From Prevotella jejuni (GTDB lineage Bacteria; Bacteroidota; Bacteroidia; Bacteroidales; Bacteroidaceae): a stretch of DNA of 64,000 nt. A program made the translations under genes and the position numbers. The DNA lies in contig NZ_FZNZ01000008.1 of the NCBI RefSeq assembly GCF_900187995.1, positions 1 to 64,000 of the forward strand, in the 5' to 3' direction. The notes under the pieces were generated by a model. That model had not been told where the DNA came from. It saw only the letters and a list, made by a program, of their open reading frames with translations, and searched no databases. Below, piece after piece: positions 26,146 through 36,903 of the stretch (position 1 is the first letter of the stretch; every line of letters begins with the position of its first letter).

Positions 26146-29100
26146 CTATTTGTATTGTGCTTCAATCGCTGCATTTTGATAATAATGGTGGAGGATTTCG
26201 TCATATTGATAGCCTTTCTCGCCCATTACAGCAGCACCTATCTGACACAAGCCAACACCATGTCCCCATCCTGCACCCACAAGATGGAAGTGTTGTGGGA
26301 CGTTATTCACCACCTCACTGCGTTCTACCACGAAAGCAGAACTGTAGAGATGGCTCTCACTTAACGTGCGTCTTATCTCTAATTCCTTACCGATAATACG
26401 TGTGAACTTTGTTCCTACAATCTTCAAACGCGTGATACGACCACTCTTACCACGCTCCAAAGGTTGGAGGTCAATAATCTCTCCGAAATCAAGACCACTC
26501 TTACGACGGATTAGTTCAGCAAGTTCTGACTGCTTGAAGTCTACTGTCCAGCGATAAAAGTCTTGTGTTTCTTGGTCATAGTTATTAAGCACCTGACCCA
26601 AGACTGCCGCATCCTTTGTATTACAGAAAGCCTCTGGAGACGACAGAATCCACTCCTGTGCCGTCTTCTCATCAGTGAGATCAATCGTAGGGGCTGTTCC
26701 CAAAGGTGCATTATCTACTACAGAGAGCAGGTAGGGCTTATGAGTATTATCCCAACAGTACTCATATTCCTCCGAAACACCTCCACAACACTTACTAAAA
26801 CGAGCATCGCAGATTTCCTTTCCATTCATCAACAACTGTCCACGTGTTGCCTTTATTGCCTCTTCAACATGTGGGCTCGTTGCCTTCGTAATACCCTGAT
26901 AACGTTGACAATGGTCGTCAGCACAGACATCAAACAAGGTATGTGCATCGCTATCATACCATACCACGCCTTCTTCATCCGACACTTTTACAGGTGCAGA
27001 TGCTGTCTGAATACCCAGTTCAATGGCTTTTCGTCTTCTCATCTGTACCAAAAGCCAACTGCGAGAGATAACAGCATGTGCCTTCAAAAGCTCTAATGAA
27101 GAGGTAGCACTCATCTCACTTGAGATAACACTTGCTAAATAACGTTCTACAGGTAGTTCATTAATAGCCCAGAGCTTATCTCCATCGACAACAAAACGTA
27201 GCTTTCCGAGGAAGGTTTGTGCCTCTTTGCGCTCCCAATGGAAGTCTACTCCGATAGTAACATCCTCCAAAGTAAAGGATATTTCATCATTTTTCGGGGT
27301 GAAGCAAAGTTCTTGATAGACCGTAGAATTCCACAGAATCTGTCCGTCTTTGAACTTTACAATCTGCTTACCAGTCACCTCTTTGTTTCCTATTGTGTAA
27401 GTACCATTCAGATGGAAACGTATTTCGTCGCCGCTAACGATACCTACCGAAACTATAGGTTCGTGCTTCCAATCATCGAAAACGAGGTCAACCGCCTTAT
27501 TGCGAAGACGTTTCACAACATCTTTCATTGCCTCATCTGATAGTGAAACCTCACGTAAAATTGCTTTGGCAAGCCTTGCTGTCATCCCTTCGAAGTCGCT
27601 CTGACGAGGCAATATCATCAACCCTGCCATATCCAAGCTACCCGGACTGACCAGACACTGTGCCTCTCCTTCTGCTGAATAGCAATCAGGGCGATGCTTC
27701 TCACGTGGGAACACAACTGAAATAAACGCCTCCCCATTACGCCATGCCACGATATTCATCATCGGCTCGGTCTCATCTTCCTTTAATGGAAGTGCTTCAT
27801 ATAAACGACTGAATAGCTCAACATCGTGCTTCTCTGTATGACTCACGATAGCTAAAGCCGGACAGATATAGTCTTTTATCTCGTAGATTCCCTCCCCATC
27901 GTTCATCTTCAAGAGTGGAACAGAGGTCTCGTAAAGCCGCTGCCAGTCACGTTGTAAAGGAAGAATACCACTTGTTCCTGCCTGAAAGTGGAGATGATCA
28001 GGTGCACTCGCCCCACACTTCGGACCATTATAGAACACCATCAGCTGTGGATAAGCTCTTAGCAAGCGATGTATCTGTACGTAATTATCCGCTATTGCCT
28101 GCTGTTGATGATGACGAGAAGGTATCGTAAAATGTACTGGAAGGATTGGGAAGGGATTGACAAGGATATCGAAATCATTCCCAAAAGGCAGAACAATCTG
28201 TTCTTTTGGACGATTCTTCTCACAAAGGAAGCAAGGACGCTTAGCCAGCGTAGCCTTATCAATCTTCGCCCCTGTACTTACCAAGCGTGCAGGATTGAAT
28301 TGCGCAAGGGCTGAACCCACCTCACGCGTCTGCACACCCACCAACTCTTCAAAACGTTTTGCAACGTCTTTCCATTGGTTCAGCTGGTTATGAAAAAAAT
28401 CAGTTAGCCCTTTCTCTCTGTCTCTATTCTGCTTTTGACGTGCAAGAATCTCAACTGTACGAAGCTGATCTTTATAATGATTGTTGGCATTAACCTTATC
28501 AATGCTCAGTACAGCATCACTATTTCCACCCCAACGACGGCAGAGATAAAGCTCATCGTATATCCTTCCAATACGAAAACGACGACTAAAAGCCAAGCCC
28601 ATCGCATAGTCTTCACCATAACTTGTATTAGGGAACTGATGCTGACGAACCAGAGGAGTGAAGAAAGCACGTGGTGCACCGAGCCCATTAATACGTAGGG
28701 CGTTGTTGCAACCATTATCTTCTGTCCACTCATTATGGCTTATCAAGCCCGGTGGAAGGGTATTAAGATCGAAGTCACACATACGATAAGAACCTACAAT
28801 CATTGCAGCCTTCTGCTCGTGGAAAGCATTGACAATGGTCTGCAAAGTATTTTCTGAGGAATAAAGATCGTCACTATCCAACTGAACAGCAAAGCGACCG
28901 CAATGCACATCATTGATAGCATAGTTCCAACAGCCACCTATACCAAGATCAGTACGTGTAGGAATAAGATGTACAAGACGCTCATCAGCAGCCAAAGAAG
29001 AGAGAATCTCAGTCGTTCCGTCTGTCGAATGGTTGTCGACAACGATGACATTAAAAGGAAAGTCTGTATTCTGTGAGAGGGCTGATACAACCGCATCGCG

Positions 29101-29898
29101 TACTGTCTTCTCACGATTAAAGACAGGAATCACCACCGAAGCCTCCACTGGGAAAGCCTCAGCAGAGAAGTCTGGCTGTGCATATTGCGTTGTATCTACC
29201 AAGGCATTGATAGCTGACAGGTGTGCTGTTGCAGCCTGTTCCATCTCAATTTGCACCTCTCGGTTGCGTGGATTCACATAATCAAACTGCTTCTCGCCAC
29301 TTGCACGTAGGTCGTCTTCCTCCTCCGTATAGAGATATTCATTCAGATGGAAAAGTTCTCCCTTACGGCTTAAGAACAGACGAAGAGCATACCAACCAGC
29401 ATACTGATAATCTCTTGCAATCTCTTTCTTTGCTTCAAACTCTTTCAGGTAGTCAGTCTTAAGAAGTACTACAGAGCCAAAGTCGAAGTCATCACGGATG
29501 CTACCCAACTGATAAGCTGTAACGGGATGTTTGACCGTCTTGCCAGCTTCCACTGAGTAATGGTCAGCATAAACCATTGCTGCTTCAGTCTCCTCGGCCA
29601 CCTGCAGCATACGTTCCAGGGCATGATAACCTAACGTGACAGGCCCCTGTTTCAAATAAAACAGGGCATAATCGGCTGTTGCAATTGCTGCTATAAGGCG
29701 CATAGTGGCAAGGGAAAGCAAGCTGCCTGCCTGCAGGTGATGGGTGTACTGAGACAGTACCTCAGTAGGTGGGACATCGGCAGCTAACGTGTATATACTC
29801 TTCACTACACCTGACTCGTGCAACTGTGCAGCGAGCAACTGCGTTATTGCAGCTGTACTATACGGTAGAAAGCAATCTATCTGTTTCTTCTTTTCCAT
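26146..29898 (-). CDS. Three-domain fusion: glycosyltransferase 2 + DUF4922 (HIT-like) + SpoIID
   Basis: A 1250-residue protein. Residues 1-230 resemble a degenerate glycosyltransferase half. Residues about 253-470 are a GT2 catalytic domain ([32 protein letters not shown] at 341-344, [12 protein letters not shown]). Residues about 555-650 are a HIT-superfamily domain annotated as DUF4922 ([19 protein letters not shown] with His635, His637, Gln639), like GalT/VTC2 nucleotidyl enzymes. Residues about 905-1250 are SpoIID/LytB ([15 protein letters not shown] with Glu928, [23 protein letters not shown]). SpoIID proteins bind or cleave denuded peptidoglycan outside the cytoplasm, but no signal peptide or anchor is visible here, implying a cytoplasmic SpoIID. 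It sits upstream of the AmpG-like permease gene. Glycan-fragment salvage is the inferred role. Confidence 0.85.
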   Translation of the reverse strand: MEKKKQIDCFLPYSTAAITQLLAAQLHESGVVKSIYTLAADVPPTEVLSQYTHHLQAGSLLSLATMRLIAAIATADYALFYLKQGPVTLGYHALERMLQVAEETEAAMVYADHYSVEAGKTVKHPVTAYQLGSIRDDFDFGSVVLLKTDYLKEFEAKKEIARDYQYAGWYALRLFLSRKGELFHLNEYLYTEEEDDLRASGEKQFDYVNPRNREVQIEMEQAATAHLSAINALVDTTQYAQPDFSAEAFPVEASVVIPVFNREKTVRDAVVSALSQNTDFPFNVIVVDNHSTDGTTEILSSLAADERLVHLIPTRTDLGIGGCWNYAINDVHCGRFAVQLDSDDLYSSENTLQTIVNAFHEQKAAMIVGSYRMCDFDLNTLPPGLISHNEWTEDNGCNNALRINGLGAPRAFFTPLVRQHQFPNTSYGEDYAMGLAFSRRFRIGRIYDELYLCRRWGGNSDAVLSIDKVNANNHYKDQLRTVEILARQKQNRDREKGLTDFFHNQLNQWKDVAKRFEELVGVQTREVGSALAQFNPARLVSTGAKIDKATLAKRPCFLCEKNRPKEQIVLPFGNDFDILVNPFPILPVHFTIPSRHHQQQAIADNYVQIHRLLRAYPQLMVFYNGPKCGASAPDHLHFQAGTSGILPLQRDWQRLYETSVPLLKMNDGEGIYEIKDYICPALAIVSHTEKHDVELFSRLYEALPLKEDETEPMMNIVAWRNGEAFISVVFPREKHRPDCYSAEGEAQCLVSPGSLDMAGLMILPRQSDFEGMTARLAKAILREVSLSDEAMKDVVKRLRNKAVDLVFDDWKHEPIVSVGIVSGDEIRFHLNGTYTIGNKEVTGKQIVKFKDGQILWNSTVYQELCFTPKNDEISFTLEDVTIGVDFHWERKEAQTFLGKLRFVVDGDKLWAINELPVERYLASVISSEMSATSSLELLKAHAVISRSWLLVQMRRRKAIELGIQTASAPVKVSDEEGVVWYDSDAHTLFDVCADDHCQRYQGITKATSPHVEEAIKATRGQLLMNGKEICDARFSKCCGGVSEEYEYCWDNTHKPYLLSVVDNAPLGTAPTIDLTDEKTAQEWILSSPEAFCNTKDAAVLGQVLNNYDQETQDFYRWTVDFKQSELAELIRRKSGLDFGEIIDLQPLERGKSGRITRLKIVGTKFTRIIGKELEIRRTLSESHLYSSAFVVERSEVVNNVPQHFHLVGAGWGHGVGLCQIGAAVMGEKGYQYDEILHHYYQNAAIEAQYK

Positions 29899-29987
29899 CT
29901 AAAATGTGTTCTTTTATCTACTTGCAAAGATACTATAAAATCCCGTCTTACGCATGAAGTTTATGAAGAAAACGCCTCACTACGAAT

Positions 29988-30051
29988 TCTTTTCATGAAA
30001 AAAAATATTTTTCTTCACGTAAATAAATATTTCTTTTCATGAAAATAATTT
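29988..30051. repeat. TTTTCATGAAAA repeat, copy 2
   Basis: GAATTCTTTTCATGAAAAAA, then AAATATTTTTCTTCACG, then a second TTCTTTTCATGAAAATAATT. The copies are imperfectly inverted. They match units at 7226-7309 and 61097-61117. It lies in the divergent gap between the fusion gene and the 89-residue protein. Confidence 0.7.
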
Positions 30052-30081
30052 GAAAGCGGTGGTCATACTGAACTTTTTCCG

Positions 30082-30089
30082 TAACTTTG
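30082..30089 (+). promoter_or_regulatory. Promoter -7 box for 30.1-32.3 kb genes
   Basis: TAACTTTG, 35 bases before the ATG of the 89-residue protein. The -33 box is weak. Confidence 0.55.
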
Positions 30090-30124
30090 TACACAGATAA
30101 AAGACATTAGAAGATAGTAAAAAG

Positions 30125-30394
30125 ATGGAGAAAGAAAATCATATAGACCGTGCACTGGCATTCATGGAAAGCCTTGAAAGACTTAGTGCACAGCTCAAGA
30201 AGGCTGATGAACAGCAGAAACTAATGCTGCAACAGATGCTGACAAAAAGCCAGAACAACGAAACAAATACGGATGAATACCGCGAACTGGAGCAAAGAAG
30301 CAAGGACCTTCAAGCTATGATTAACAAGTGGCGCCCTATCTATGAGGACCGTCTGAAAATGGTGAAGGAGGCACAGAAGGCTGCAAAGAAGTAA
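30125..30394 (+). CDS. Small coiled-coil hypothetical protein
   Basis: An 89-residue, highly charged, almost wholly helical protein without signal or membrane segments. Heptad-like spacing runs through FMESLERLSAQLKKADEQQKL and EYRELEQRSKDLQAMINKW, so it is probably a helical hairpin or coiled-coil dimer in the cytoplasm. I do not recognise a family. A lipoprotein gene follows 145 bases later on the same strand. Confidence 0.7.
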   Translation: MEKENHIDRALAFMESLERLSAQLKKADEQQKLMLQQMLTKSQNNETNTDEYRELEQRSKDLQAMINKWRPIYEDRLKMVKEAQKAAKK

Positions 30395-30539
30395 GGCAGA
30401 CAGTAGAAGAACAAGACTTGAACAAGCTTATTTCTCGCTATAAAAGAGAAGTATGTGTCCCTTACTACTACTCACTATCTCCTATTCAAGATTGCAGAAC
30501 TCCGCATATACAAACAAACTCCCTAACTATCAAGAACAA

Positions 30540-31361
30540 ATGAAGAAAGACTTATACAAAGACATCAGACTGTTCTTACTGGCTATCATGGCTGTTAGTT
30601 TGTTTTTCTCATGTTCGTCTGTTCCTTCTGGAATAGCCGAAGAGATAACTTATCACGGAGAACAACTGCATCGTTACCTGACGATTATCAAAGACGTAAC
30701 AACAAATCCGGAGAGGAGTAAGGATACACTCACCTATTATTGTAACCAAAAAGGACAGCTCATCATAGAGCGTGTGGGTACAGATAGCTTGCAGGATTAC
30801 ACCTACTCCTATGCTGGTGATACCATTCACATTCATAAGACGCATATTAAAGACCAGTTAGACGAACTCCTCGATGGCTATTACATAGTTAAGAACGGAC
30901 TTATCGTAGAAGCGAATAACACTCCTAGCTACTACACATACACCTACGATAATAAGAGAAGACTCATTTGTCGTGACACACCGAACGTTATCTGTGGGAG
31001 AACAACCTATAACTTCCAATGGAAAGGAGAGAAGATGTTTCCTTATAAACCATTTAATATCACCTACAGAGAGACTGGAGAGAAGGCTGCCTACCACAAC
31101 TTTTATTTCTTGTGGATGTATGGTAGTGGCATAAGGATACCCATCCCCTTCATCACCTTAGGCTATATGGGTGTTATTCCGAAAGGAGATATTAGCAGCT
31201 ATAGCTCCAATTCAGGAAATAAAGACTTCGATTTCAAGGCACAACTGACAACGGAGTATGATAAGGAAGGACGTCCCACCCGCATTGAAGAAACGGTGAC
31301 AACACTAAATAAGAATAACAAACAGGAAAGTGGTAAGTACGTTACAGAATACATTTGGTAG
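30540..31361 (+). CDS. Lipoprotein with YD-like strand repeats
   Basis: Starting at ATG 30540 gives a clean lipoprotein signal (MKKDLYKDIRLFLLAIMAVS, then LFFSCSS with the acylated Cys). A longer frame from ATG 30453 would bury this signal and is rejected. The mature part carries repeated beta-hairpin phrases of the type YTYSYAGDTI, YYTYTYDNKRRLI and TTEYDKEGRPTRIEE, like RHS/YD units. A surface-exposed or periplasmic binding role is plausible; the function is unknown. The CDF transporter follows 34 bases later, so co-transcription is likely. Confidence 0.78.
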   Translation: MKKDLYKDIRLFLLAIMAVSLFFSCSSVPSGIAEEITYHGEQLHRYLTIIKDVTTNPERSKDTLTYYCNQKGQLIIERVGTDSLQDYTYSYAGDTIHIHKTHIKDQLDELLDGYYIVKNGLIVEANNTPSYYTYTYDNKRRLICRDTPNVICGRTTYNFQWKGEKMFPYKPFNITYRETGEKAAYHNFYFLWMYGSGIRIPIPFITLGYMGVIPKGDISSYSSNSGNKDFDFKAQLTTEYDKEGRPTRIEETVTTLNKNNKQESGKYVTEYIW

Positions 31362-31395
31362 ATAAATACCAGTATAGAAAAGCTTAAAACAAGAT

Positions 31396-32325
31396 ATGGA
31401 AAAGGAAAAGAAAAGTGAAGGAATGATGAGTGTTATTGCAGCGTTAGGTGCAAACATCTTAGTGGCTGTGTCTAAGTTTATTGGTTTTGCAGTGTCTGGT
31501 TCAGCCGCTATGTTGAATGAGTCAATCCATAGTATCGTAGATTGTGGCAATGAAATACTACTGTTAGTAGGCAACCGACAGTCAACAGCGAAGATATCAG
31601 ATAAACATCCGTTCGGACAAGCACGTGCTAAGTACTTCTATAGTTTGGTTGTTGCAATGATGTTGTTCTTTGCCGGTGGTGCCTTAGGTATAATGGAAGC
31701 AACAGAGAAACTGTTTCATCCAGAACATAGCATGGAGAACACATGGCTCGTCATTGGTATTCTGGCCTTCGGACTCTTAGTAGAAACTGTCAGTCTTAGG
31801 GTTGCCTTCAAGGAGATTAAGGAACTGAACAAGGACAATCTATCGCTTTATCGTTTCTTGCGAGAGAGCCGTCACAGTGAAATACTTATCATCTTTGCAG
31901 AAGACAGTTGCGCTGTTGTTGGTCTGCTGATAGCCTTAGGAGGTACACTTCTGACCCACCTCACAGGTAATCCCTTCTATGATGCCCTATCGGGTGTACT
32001 GATTGGTGTACTCCTCTGTGCCGCTGCGCTCTTCCTCGCACGTGAGTTCTACAGTCTTCTTATCGGTGAGAGTGTTACAGAAAAGGACCTAACACGTATC
32101 AAGGAGGCCTTCAACAGAAATGAAATAGACCGTCTCATCAATGTCAAGACTATCCATCTCGGTCCTACAGACATCCTCGTCACGGCAAAGATTGACGTCA
32201 AGACTGAATACGACGCACAATCCTCTGAATTGATTAATGACATTGAGAAGAATATGCGTGCAGCCTTCCCAGAATACAAGATTTATATCTATATTGAAAC
32301 AGATAAATATAAAGAGGATTATTAA
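31396..32325 (+). CDS. Cation diffusion facilitator (CDF) transporter
   Basis: An inner-membrane divalent-cation/proton antiporter of 309 residues. The signature appears as ESIHSIVDCGNEILLLVG, where the His-x3-Asp pair sits in the second helix. KHPFGQARAKYFYSLV and a second acidic site in FAEDSCAVVGLLIALGG follow. The cytoplasmic C-terminal ferredoxin-like domain (LINVKTIHLGPTDILVTAKIDV) is present. Zn, Mn or Fe export is possible; the subgroup resembles ZnT9-like CDFs, and the metal is not fixed by sequence alone. It ends at a bidirectional terminator shared with the M16 locus. Confidence 0.9.
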   Translation: MEKEKKSEGMMSVIAALGANILVAVSKFIGFAVSGSAAMLNESIHSIVDCGNEILLLVGNRQSTAKISDKHPFGQARAKYFYSLVVAMMLFFAGGALGIMEATEKLFHPEHSMENTWLVIGILAFGLLVETVSLRVAFKEIKELNKDNLSLYRFLRESRHSEILIIFAEDSCAVVGLLIALGGTLLTHLTGNPFYDALSGVLIGVLLCAAALFLAREFYSLLIGESVTEKDLTRIKEAFNRNEIDRLINVKTIHLGPTDILVTAKIDVKTEYDAQSSELINDIEKNMRAAFPEYKIYIYIETDKYKEDY

Positions 32326-32487
32326 AGACCTCTCCTCCGGGGCCTCTCCGAGATAGAGAGGAGTACTGGATAAGGTTATCAACCTACTCTACGACTACCT
32401 ACTAATGATAAAGATATCTGCGATAGGGTAAGTATAAGAATTGGGATAGATAAGACGCTATACCACTTCAGAATTAAAGAAAACACA

Positions 32488-32525
32488 AAAGAAAAAGGGG
32501 TGCACGACTGCATCCCTTATTCTTT
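32488..32525. terminator. Bidirectional terminator between CDF and M16 genes
   Basis: AAGGG-G-TGCA pairs with TGCA-T-CCCTT around CGAC, flanked by complementary AAAGAA and TTCTTT. The two neighbouring genes converge here. Confidence 0.75.
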
Positions 32526-32546
32526 ATACTCAATTGCCATTAAGAC

Positions 32547-35405
32547 TTACTTAAACGTGCGTTTGCCCTCTTGTGCTGCAGGCTTAACGATAATCTCACG
32601 CTGCTTAGCATTTGTCATCACTTTCACAGCTACAGCAGTGATATCTTGTGGTGTAAGTGTCTTGAATACTGGTGCGGAAGCGGCATTGTCATTTGGAGAT
32701 AGCTCGTTGCCCGTTTCAGCATAGATATTCAACAAAGCCATCCAAACTGATGGGTCACTGTTAGACTGTGATGCTGCACCTGCCTGTTCCTCATCAACAG
32801 CCAAAGGTACCATTGCAGCCTTGAACTCATCTGCAGTGAAACGACCAGCCTTTACATCATCAAGAATACTATAAACAAGGCTAACAGCTTTATCTGTATT
32901 CTCTTTCGCAGTAGAAAGATGAATGTTAAGGCTCTCGCCAGCTACTGGCTGTGAAGTATAGTTGCTCTGTACACCTACGGTATAAGTAAGGTGCTCTTTC
33001 TCACGCAATACATCAAAATAACGACGCTCCAAGAGTCCACGCATCACCTCCAGAGCAGCTTGCTCACGCTCAGAAAGTTTCTGCTTATTGGCAAATGAAA
33101 TCTCAATCTCTGCCATACCACCTTCTGTTTCGGTCTCAAAAGTGCGCTTGATAACAGGCGTAGATGACGAGAAATCCATTGGCTGGATAGCTGTCTTCAC
33201 AGGCTTACCTTCACCCTTGAGAGAACCTATATAGCGAAGCACCAACTCTTTAGCCTTTGCTTCAGGAATATCACCAATAAGACAATAGGTGAAACGTGAT
33301 GCATCACCAAGGTGTGCCTGGAACTGTTCCTGTAACTTATCAAACTGAACTGACTTAAAGAAAGCCTCATCCTGACGTGGATTCATCGCACTAACTGGAT
33401 AGAGCAACTGCTGGATAGAATCCTGTACGGCAGCCATACCTGTTGTTGCACGGTTCTCGTAAACGTAGAGGTTACGCTGGATATACTTGTCAAAGGCTGA
33501 CTTAGAGAAGTTCTGACGTGACAGAATCAAATACAAATAGCTGAAGAAATCGTCAGCCTTGTCAACAGGTGCATTACCACCGATACCATCACTATAGTCT
33601 TCCAACGAGAGGGAAAGATTGATGTCCTTGCCCTGTAGCCACTGCGCCAACTGATTTCGGTTGTAATTATATACACCTGACTGTATCAAGAGTGAACGCA
33701 TTGCATTATAGTTAGCAAGTTCTTGTGCTGGCACAATAGACTTACCACCTTCTGCAGAACCTGCAAAGAGGAACTTACCACTCAGTTCTGGAACGTTACG
33801 ATAAAGAACTTTCGCACCATTAGAGAGTGTCCACTCCTTTGCCTGCAAAATCTTTAACTGCTTTTCAGAAACAATCTTTCCTCCTGCCAGAGGGAAGTCA
33901 ATCAACTGACTGATAGGCTTCATACCATCAGCATGAGCCATATCGCTGAATGAGCTCTTTGCTTTCAATGCTGCCATAAGATCATTCTCAGTGATGTTCA
34001 TCTCACTCTGCGACTTAGAATAAGTGACAAAAGCAAGGTTATTGTCATTAAGCAATGACTTCATCCAAGCATTCATGTCCTCAACCTCTAACTCAACCAA
34101 AGTCTCGAGGTTACGGTTAATCTGTCCGCGGAAGTCTTGTACAGGAATATCATAGAGGAAGTTCTGACGGAAAAGCATCAAAGCATTGTCTGGTGTTCCT
34201 AATCCCTTTGCTTCGAGGACATCCTTCATTCCATTGTACATCTTCTCCTTCTCAGCATTGAACTCAGCAGCAGTAAAGCCTTGGTCACGCAAGTTATCAC
34301 GTACAGCTAACATCTGCTGAAGCGCCTTCTGTTCATTACCCTGATAGGGAACCATGTCCCATGCCATCTGATAATAGTTTCGTACCAAAGGAGATAGACT
34401 CACCTCAGCAGCAATATAACTCTCCTTATCAGCATTCTTCAACATCACAAAACGCTTTGGAGCCAATGTATTGAAGAACTTAGTGAAGATAAACTGACGT
34501 ACTCGGTCCTCTTCAGGCGCATTACCCTTCACCTCATAACGTTGATAAAGACCAAAAGAAGCACTCTTGTTCTCTGGGTCAATGAAACGCATATAGAGTG
34601 GTGTGGTATTGTCAGGAATCTGTCTTGTCTGTGGATTTACAGCAGGTGCTTGCTTAGCTGGTAATGTCTTGAAGACCGTCTGAATATTCTTTTCCATCTG
34701 GTCGACATCAACATCACCGATAACAGCAATAAACTGCATATTAGGACGGTACCACTTATCATAGAACTGCTTTACTTGCTTCTGCTGGAAGGTCTCCAAT
34801 ATCTTCTGTGAACCAATCACATTATGAGTAGCATAGCCAGCATGATTATAAACAACAGGTGCAATGGCATCTGTCAGACGACGGTCTACTCCCGAACGAT
34901 GACGCCATTCCTCAAGGATAATACCACGTTCCTTTTCAATGTCTTTAGGGGTCATCTTGACGCCATGGCACCAGTCACGGAGCACCCAAAGCATATTCTC
35001 ATTAAGCTTCGCATCATTGGTTGGTACGTTATGAACCGCATAACGCGTATCATCAACACCAGTGAAAGCCTCAAAGTCATTGAGGTTATTACTGCGAAGG
35101 AAGTTCATCACACCATTAGGGAAGTGGTCTGTCGTATTGAAAGCCAAATGCTCCAACACGTGCGCCAATCCCATTTCCTCATCATTCTCCAAGATAGCAC
35201 CTACATTCTGGTAGAGGTAGTATTGTGCCTCACCAGTAGCAGAACCATCATTATAGATATAATAAGTAAGCCCATTTGCCAGTTTCCCCTTTCGCAATCC
35301 ATTCATCTGCGCATTGGCAGGATTGAAGGGAAAAAACAAAAAGCCTATGAGCAGTGCCACTGGCACGCTCGATAGGCATTTAATGATATTCTTGAACATA
35401 GTCAT
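32547..35405 (-). CDS. M16 family zinc metalloprotease (pitrilysin-like)
   Basis: A 952-residue exported protease with two tandem M16 halves. The signal peptide is residues 1-33 (VPVALLIGFLFFPFNPANAQ). The inverted zinc motif HVLEH is at residues 82-86, with the distal acidic ligand about 75 residues on (EKERGIILEEWRH). The C-terminal half is the inactive partner (YVGVQSN-like strands, LEVMRGLLERRYFDVLREKEHLTYTVG). Such enzymes close around and cut peptides up to a few kDa. It starts three bases after the thioredoxin-like gene and lies downstream of the SusCD genes, so it may trim oligopeptides brought in by that system. Confidence 0.93.
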   Translation of the reverse strand: MTMFKNIIKCLSSVPVALLIGFLFFPFNPANAQMNGLRKGKLANGLTYYIYNDGSATGEAQYYLYQNVGAILENDEEMGLAHVLEHLAFNTTDHFPNGVMNFLRSNNLNDFEAFTGVDDTRYAVHNVPTNDAKLNENMLWVLRDWCHGVKMTPKDIEKERGIILEEWRHRSGVDRRLTDAIAPVVYNHAGYATHNVIGSQKILETFQQKQVKQFYDKWYRPNMQFIAVIGDVDVDQMEKNIQTVFKTLPAKQAPAVNPQTRQIPDNTTPLYMRFIDPENKSASFGLYQRYEVKGNAPEEDRVRQFIFTKFFNTLAPKRFVMLKNADKESYIAAEVSLSPLVRNYYQMAWDMVPYQGNEQKALQQMLAVRDNLRDQGFTAAEFNAEKEKMYNGMKDVLEAKGLGTPDNALMLFRQNFLYDIPVQDFRGQINRNLETLVELEVEDMNAWMKSLLNDNNLAFVTYSKSQSEMNITENDLMAALKAKSSFSDMAHADGMKPISQLIDFPLAGGKIVSEKQLKILQAKEWTLSNGAKVLYRNVPELSGKFLFAGSAEGGKSIVPAQELANYNAMRSLLIQSGVYNYNRNQLAQWLQGKDINLSLSLEDYSDGIGGNAPVDKADDFFSYLYLILSRQNFSKSAFDKYIQRNLYVYENRATTGMAAVQDSIQQLLYPVSAMNPRQDEAFFKSVQFDKLQEQFQAHLGDASRFTYCLIGDIPEAKAKELVLRYIGSLKGEGKPVKTAIQPMDFSSSTPVIKRTFETETEGGMAEIEISFANKQKLSEREQAALEVMRGLLERRYFDVLREKEHLTYTVGVQSNYTSQPVAGESLNIHLSTAKENTDKAVSLVYSILDDVKAGRFTADEFKAAMVPLAVDEEQAGAASQSNSDPSVWMALLNIYAETGNELSPNDNAASAPVFKTLTPQDITAVAVKVMTNAKQREIIVKPAAQEGKRTFK

Positions 35406-35408
35406 TGT

Positions 35409-36737
35409 TTACTTTTCAAGGAGTTCGAGCGTAGAGAGCTTCTGCTTGATTGCACCCTGCAACATAGCCTGTGGCATCTCCATATTCTCCAAACGGAGTG
35501 TCTCAGCAAATGCCTGGTTATAGTATTCACGTGCCTTGGTATAGTTCTTCAACTCACGATAAGAGTCACCTATCATTACCATATAGTTGACACGGTCCAT
35601 CACAGCATCTTCCTGTGACAAAGCTTTCTCAGCCCACTTGATAGCTACCTCATGATCCTTAGCCTTCAAGCTCTTGCCTGCAGCCATGTAGAGGTTCTGT
35701 GCAGCCTTACCATAGTCGGCTGAACGGAGGTTGTTCTCCATCTTGCCAAAATAGGTTTCCATAGCTTTCACATAGCCATTTACATCCTTATTCTTATACA
35801 AGTTGTAGAGAGCATCAAAGTAGAGCTTTGCTTTCTCGTATGGAGTAATACCTGTCAAGCCAACAACTTCGTATGCCTTTGCATACTGATTCTTAACTTT
35901 CTCTACATAGTCCTTATACTTTACGTTGCCATCCTTTGCCATATCCTCTGCGAAGATATCGTTAGCCTCAACAATATAGTAGGCAGGTGCCTTGCCAAGT
36001 TTCTTCATCCAGTCATCAAGGTGGTCGTTCATAAGGTCAATCATATACTGCTTGTGCTCCTTATCTTCATCACCCTCCAATGTTAGAATGATACGATAGT
36101 CATTCTCATTGATAAGTTTCAATGGTGCCTTAGCAGCTACATAGTTCTTATAAAGTTTCTGTAGACGGGTCACCCACTTATCTGCATCCATACCTTCCTG
36201 CGCCTGCAAGAATGATGGTGCCTTGAGAAGAAGTTGCTGTTGAACGTCAAGGTCGTTGTTATCAGCCTTGTACTTATTGTAAAGTTCCTCAAAACTTACA
36301 CTCTCTCCAGCAGCAATCTTAGCAGCCTCCATGAGTTCATCCTTATCCATCGCACCTGTATTCACAGACAAAGCTTTGCCATCTGGGGCAATAAAAGCTA
36401 CTGTTGGATATGCTGCTACCTTATAGTTCTTAGCGATATCAACATTCTCACCCTTCTCTGCATCTAACTGCAGACTGATAAAGTGTTCATTGAAATACTT
36501 TCCAACTTCCTCTTGTGTGAAAACTGTCTTTGCCATCTTCTTACAAGGAACACACCACACTGCGTAGAAGTCAACAAACAGAATTTTATTCTCTTGCTTA
36601 GCTTTTACCAAAGCTTCACTGAAAGTTCCCTTAAAGAACTTAATGCCATTTGCTGCTTCTGTACCCTGCTGTGCACGGAGCTGTACTGCCATCATCAAAA
36701 GAGATACAAGCAGTAGGATATATCTTCTTCTTTTCAT
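35409..36737 (-). CDS. Exported thioredoxin-domain protein with helical C-terminus
   Basis: A signal peptide (MKRRRYILLLVSLLMMAVQLRA) is followed by a thioredoxin fold with WCVPC at 61-65 and the cis-Pro in AAYPTVAF. About 280 residues of alpha-helical, TPR-like sequence follow (KAREYYNQAFAETLRLENM near the end). It should act in the periplasm as a disulfide reductase or isomerase for particular partners bound by the helical part. It is tightly linked to the M16 protease (3-base gap) and 166 bases after the lipoprotein gene of the SusCD locus, so it may reduce disulfides in captured protein substrates. Confidence 0.9.
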   Translation of the reverse strand: MKRRRYILLLVSLLMMAVQLRAQQGTEAANGIKFFKGTFSEALVKAKQENKILFVDFYAVWCVPCKKMAKTVFTQEEVGKYFNEHFISLQLDAEKGENVDIAKNYKVAAYPTVAFIAPDGKALSVNTGAMDKDELMEAAKIAAGESVSFEELYNKYKADNNDLDVQQQLLLKAPSFLQAQEGMDADKWVTRLQKLYKNYVAAKAPLKLINENDYRIILTLEGDEDKEHKQYMIDLMNDHLDDWMKKLGKAPAYYIVEANDIFAEDMAKDGNVKYKDYVEKVKNQYAKAYEVVGLTGITPYEKAKLYFDALYNLYKNKDVNGYVKAMETYFGKMENNLRSADYGKAAQNLYMAAGKSLKAKDHEVAIKWAEKALSQEDAVMDRVNYMVMIGDSYRELKNYTKAREYYNQAFAETLRLENMEMPQAMLQGAIKQKLSTLELLEK

Positions 36738-36903
36738 ATTAATCTGTTTTTAATGGATTGTTTTATTCAATTTATCTATTTAACCATCATCTACTTACAG
36801 CATTGAGATTTACTCATGTCTGTCTGTCTCATACAATGACGAGAATACATATTCAATCTACGCTGAACATAGTATGTGCACTTGTCATTTACCATTATTG
36901 ATA

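Noticed and set aside
34824-35375. A 183-codon plus-strand open frame
   Set aside because: It lies wholly antisense to the M16 protease, whose motifs are clear. The antisense translation has no recognisable features.
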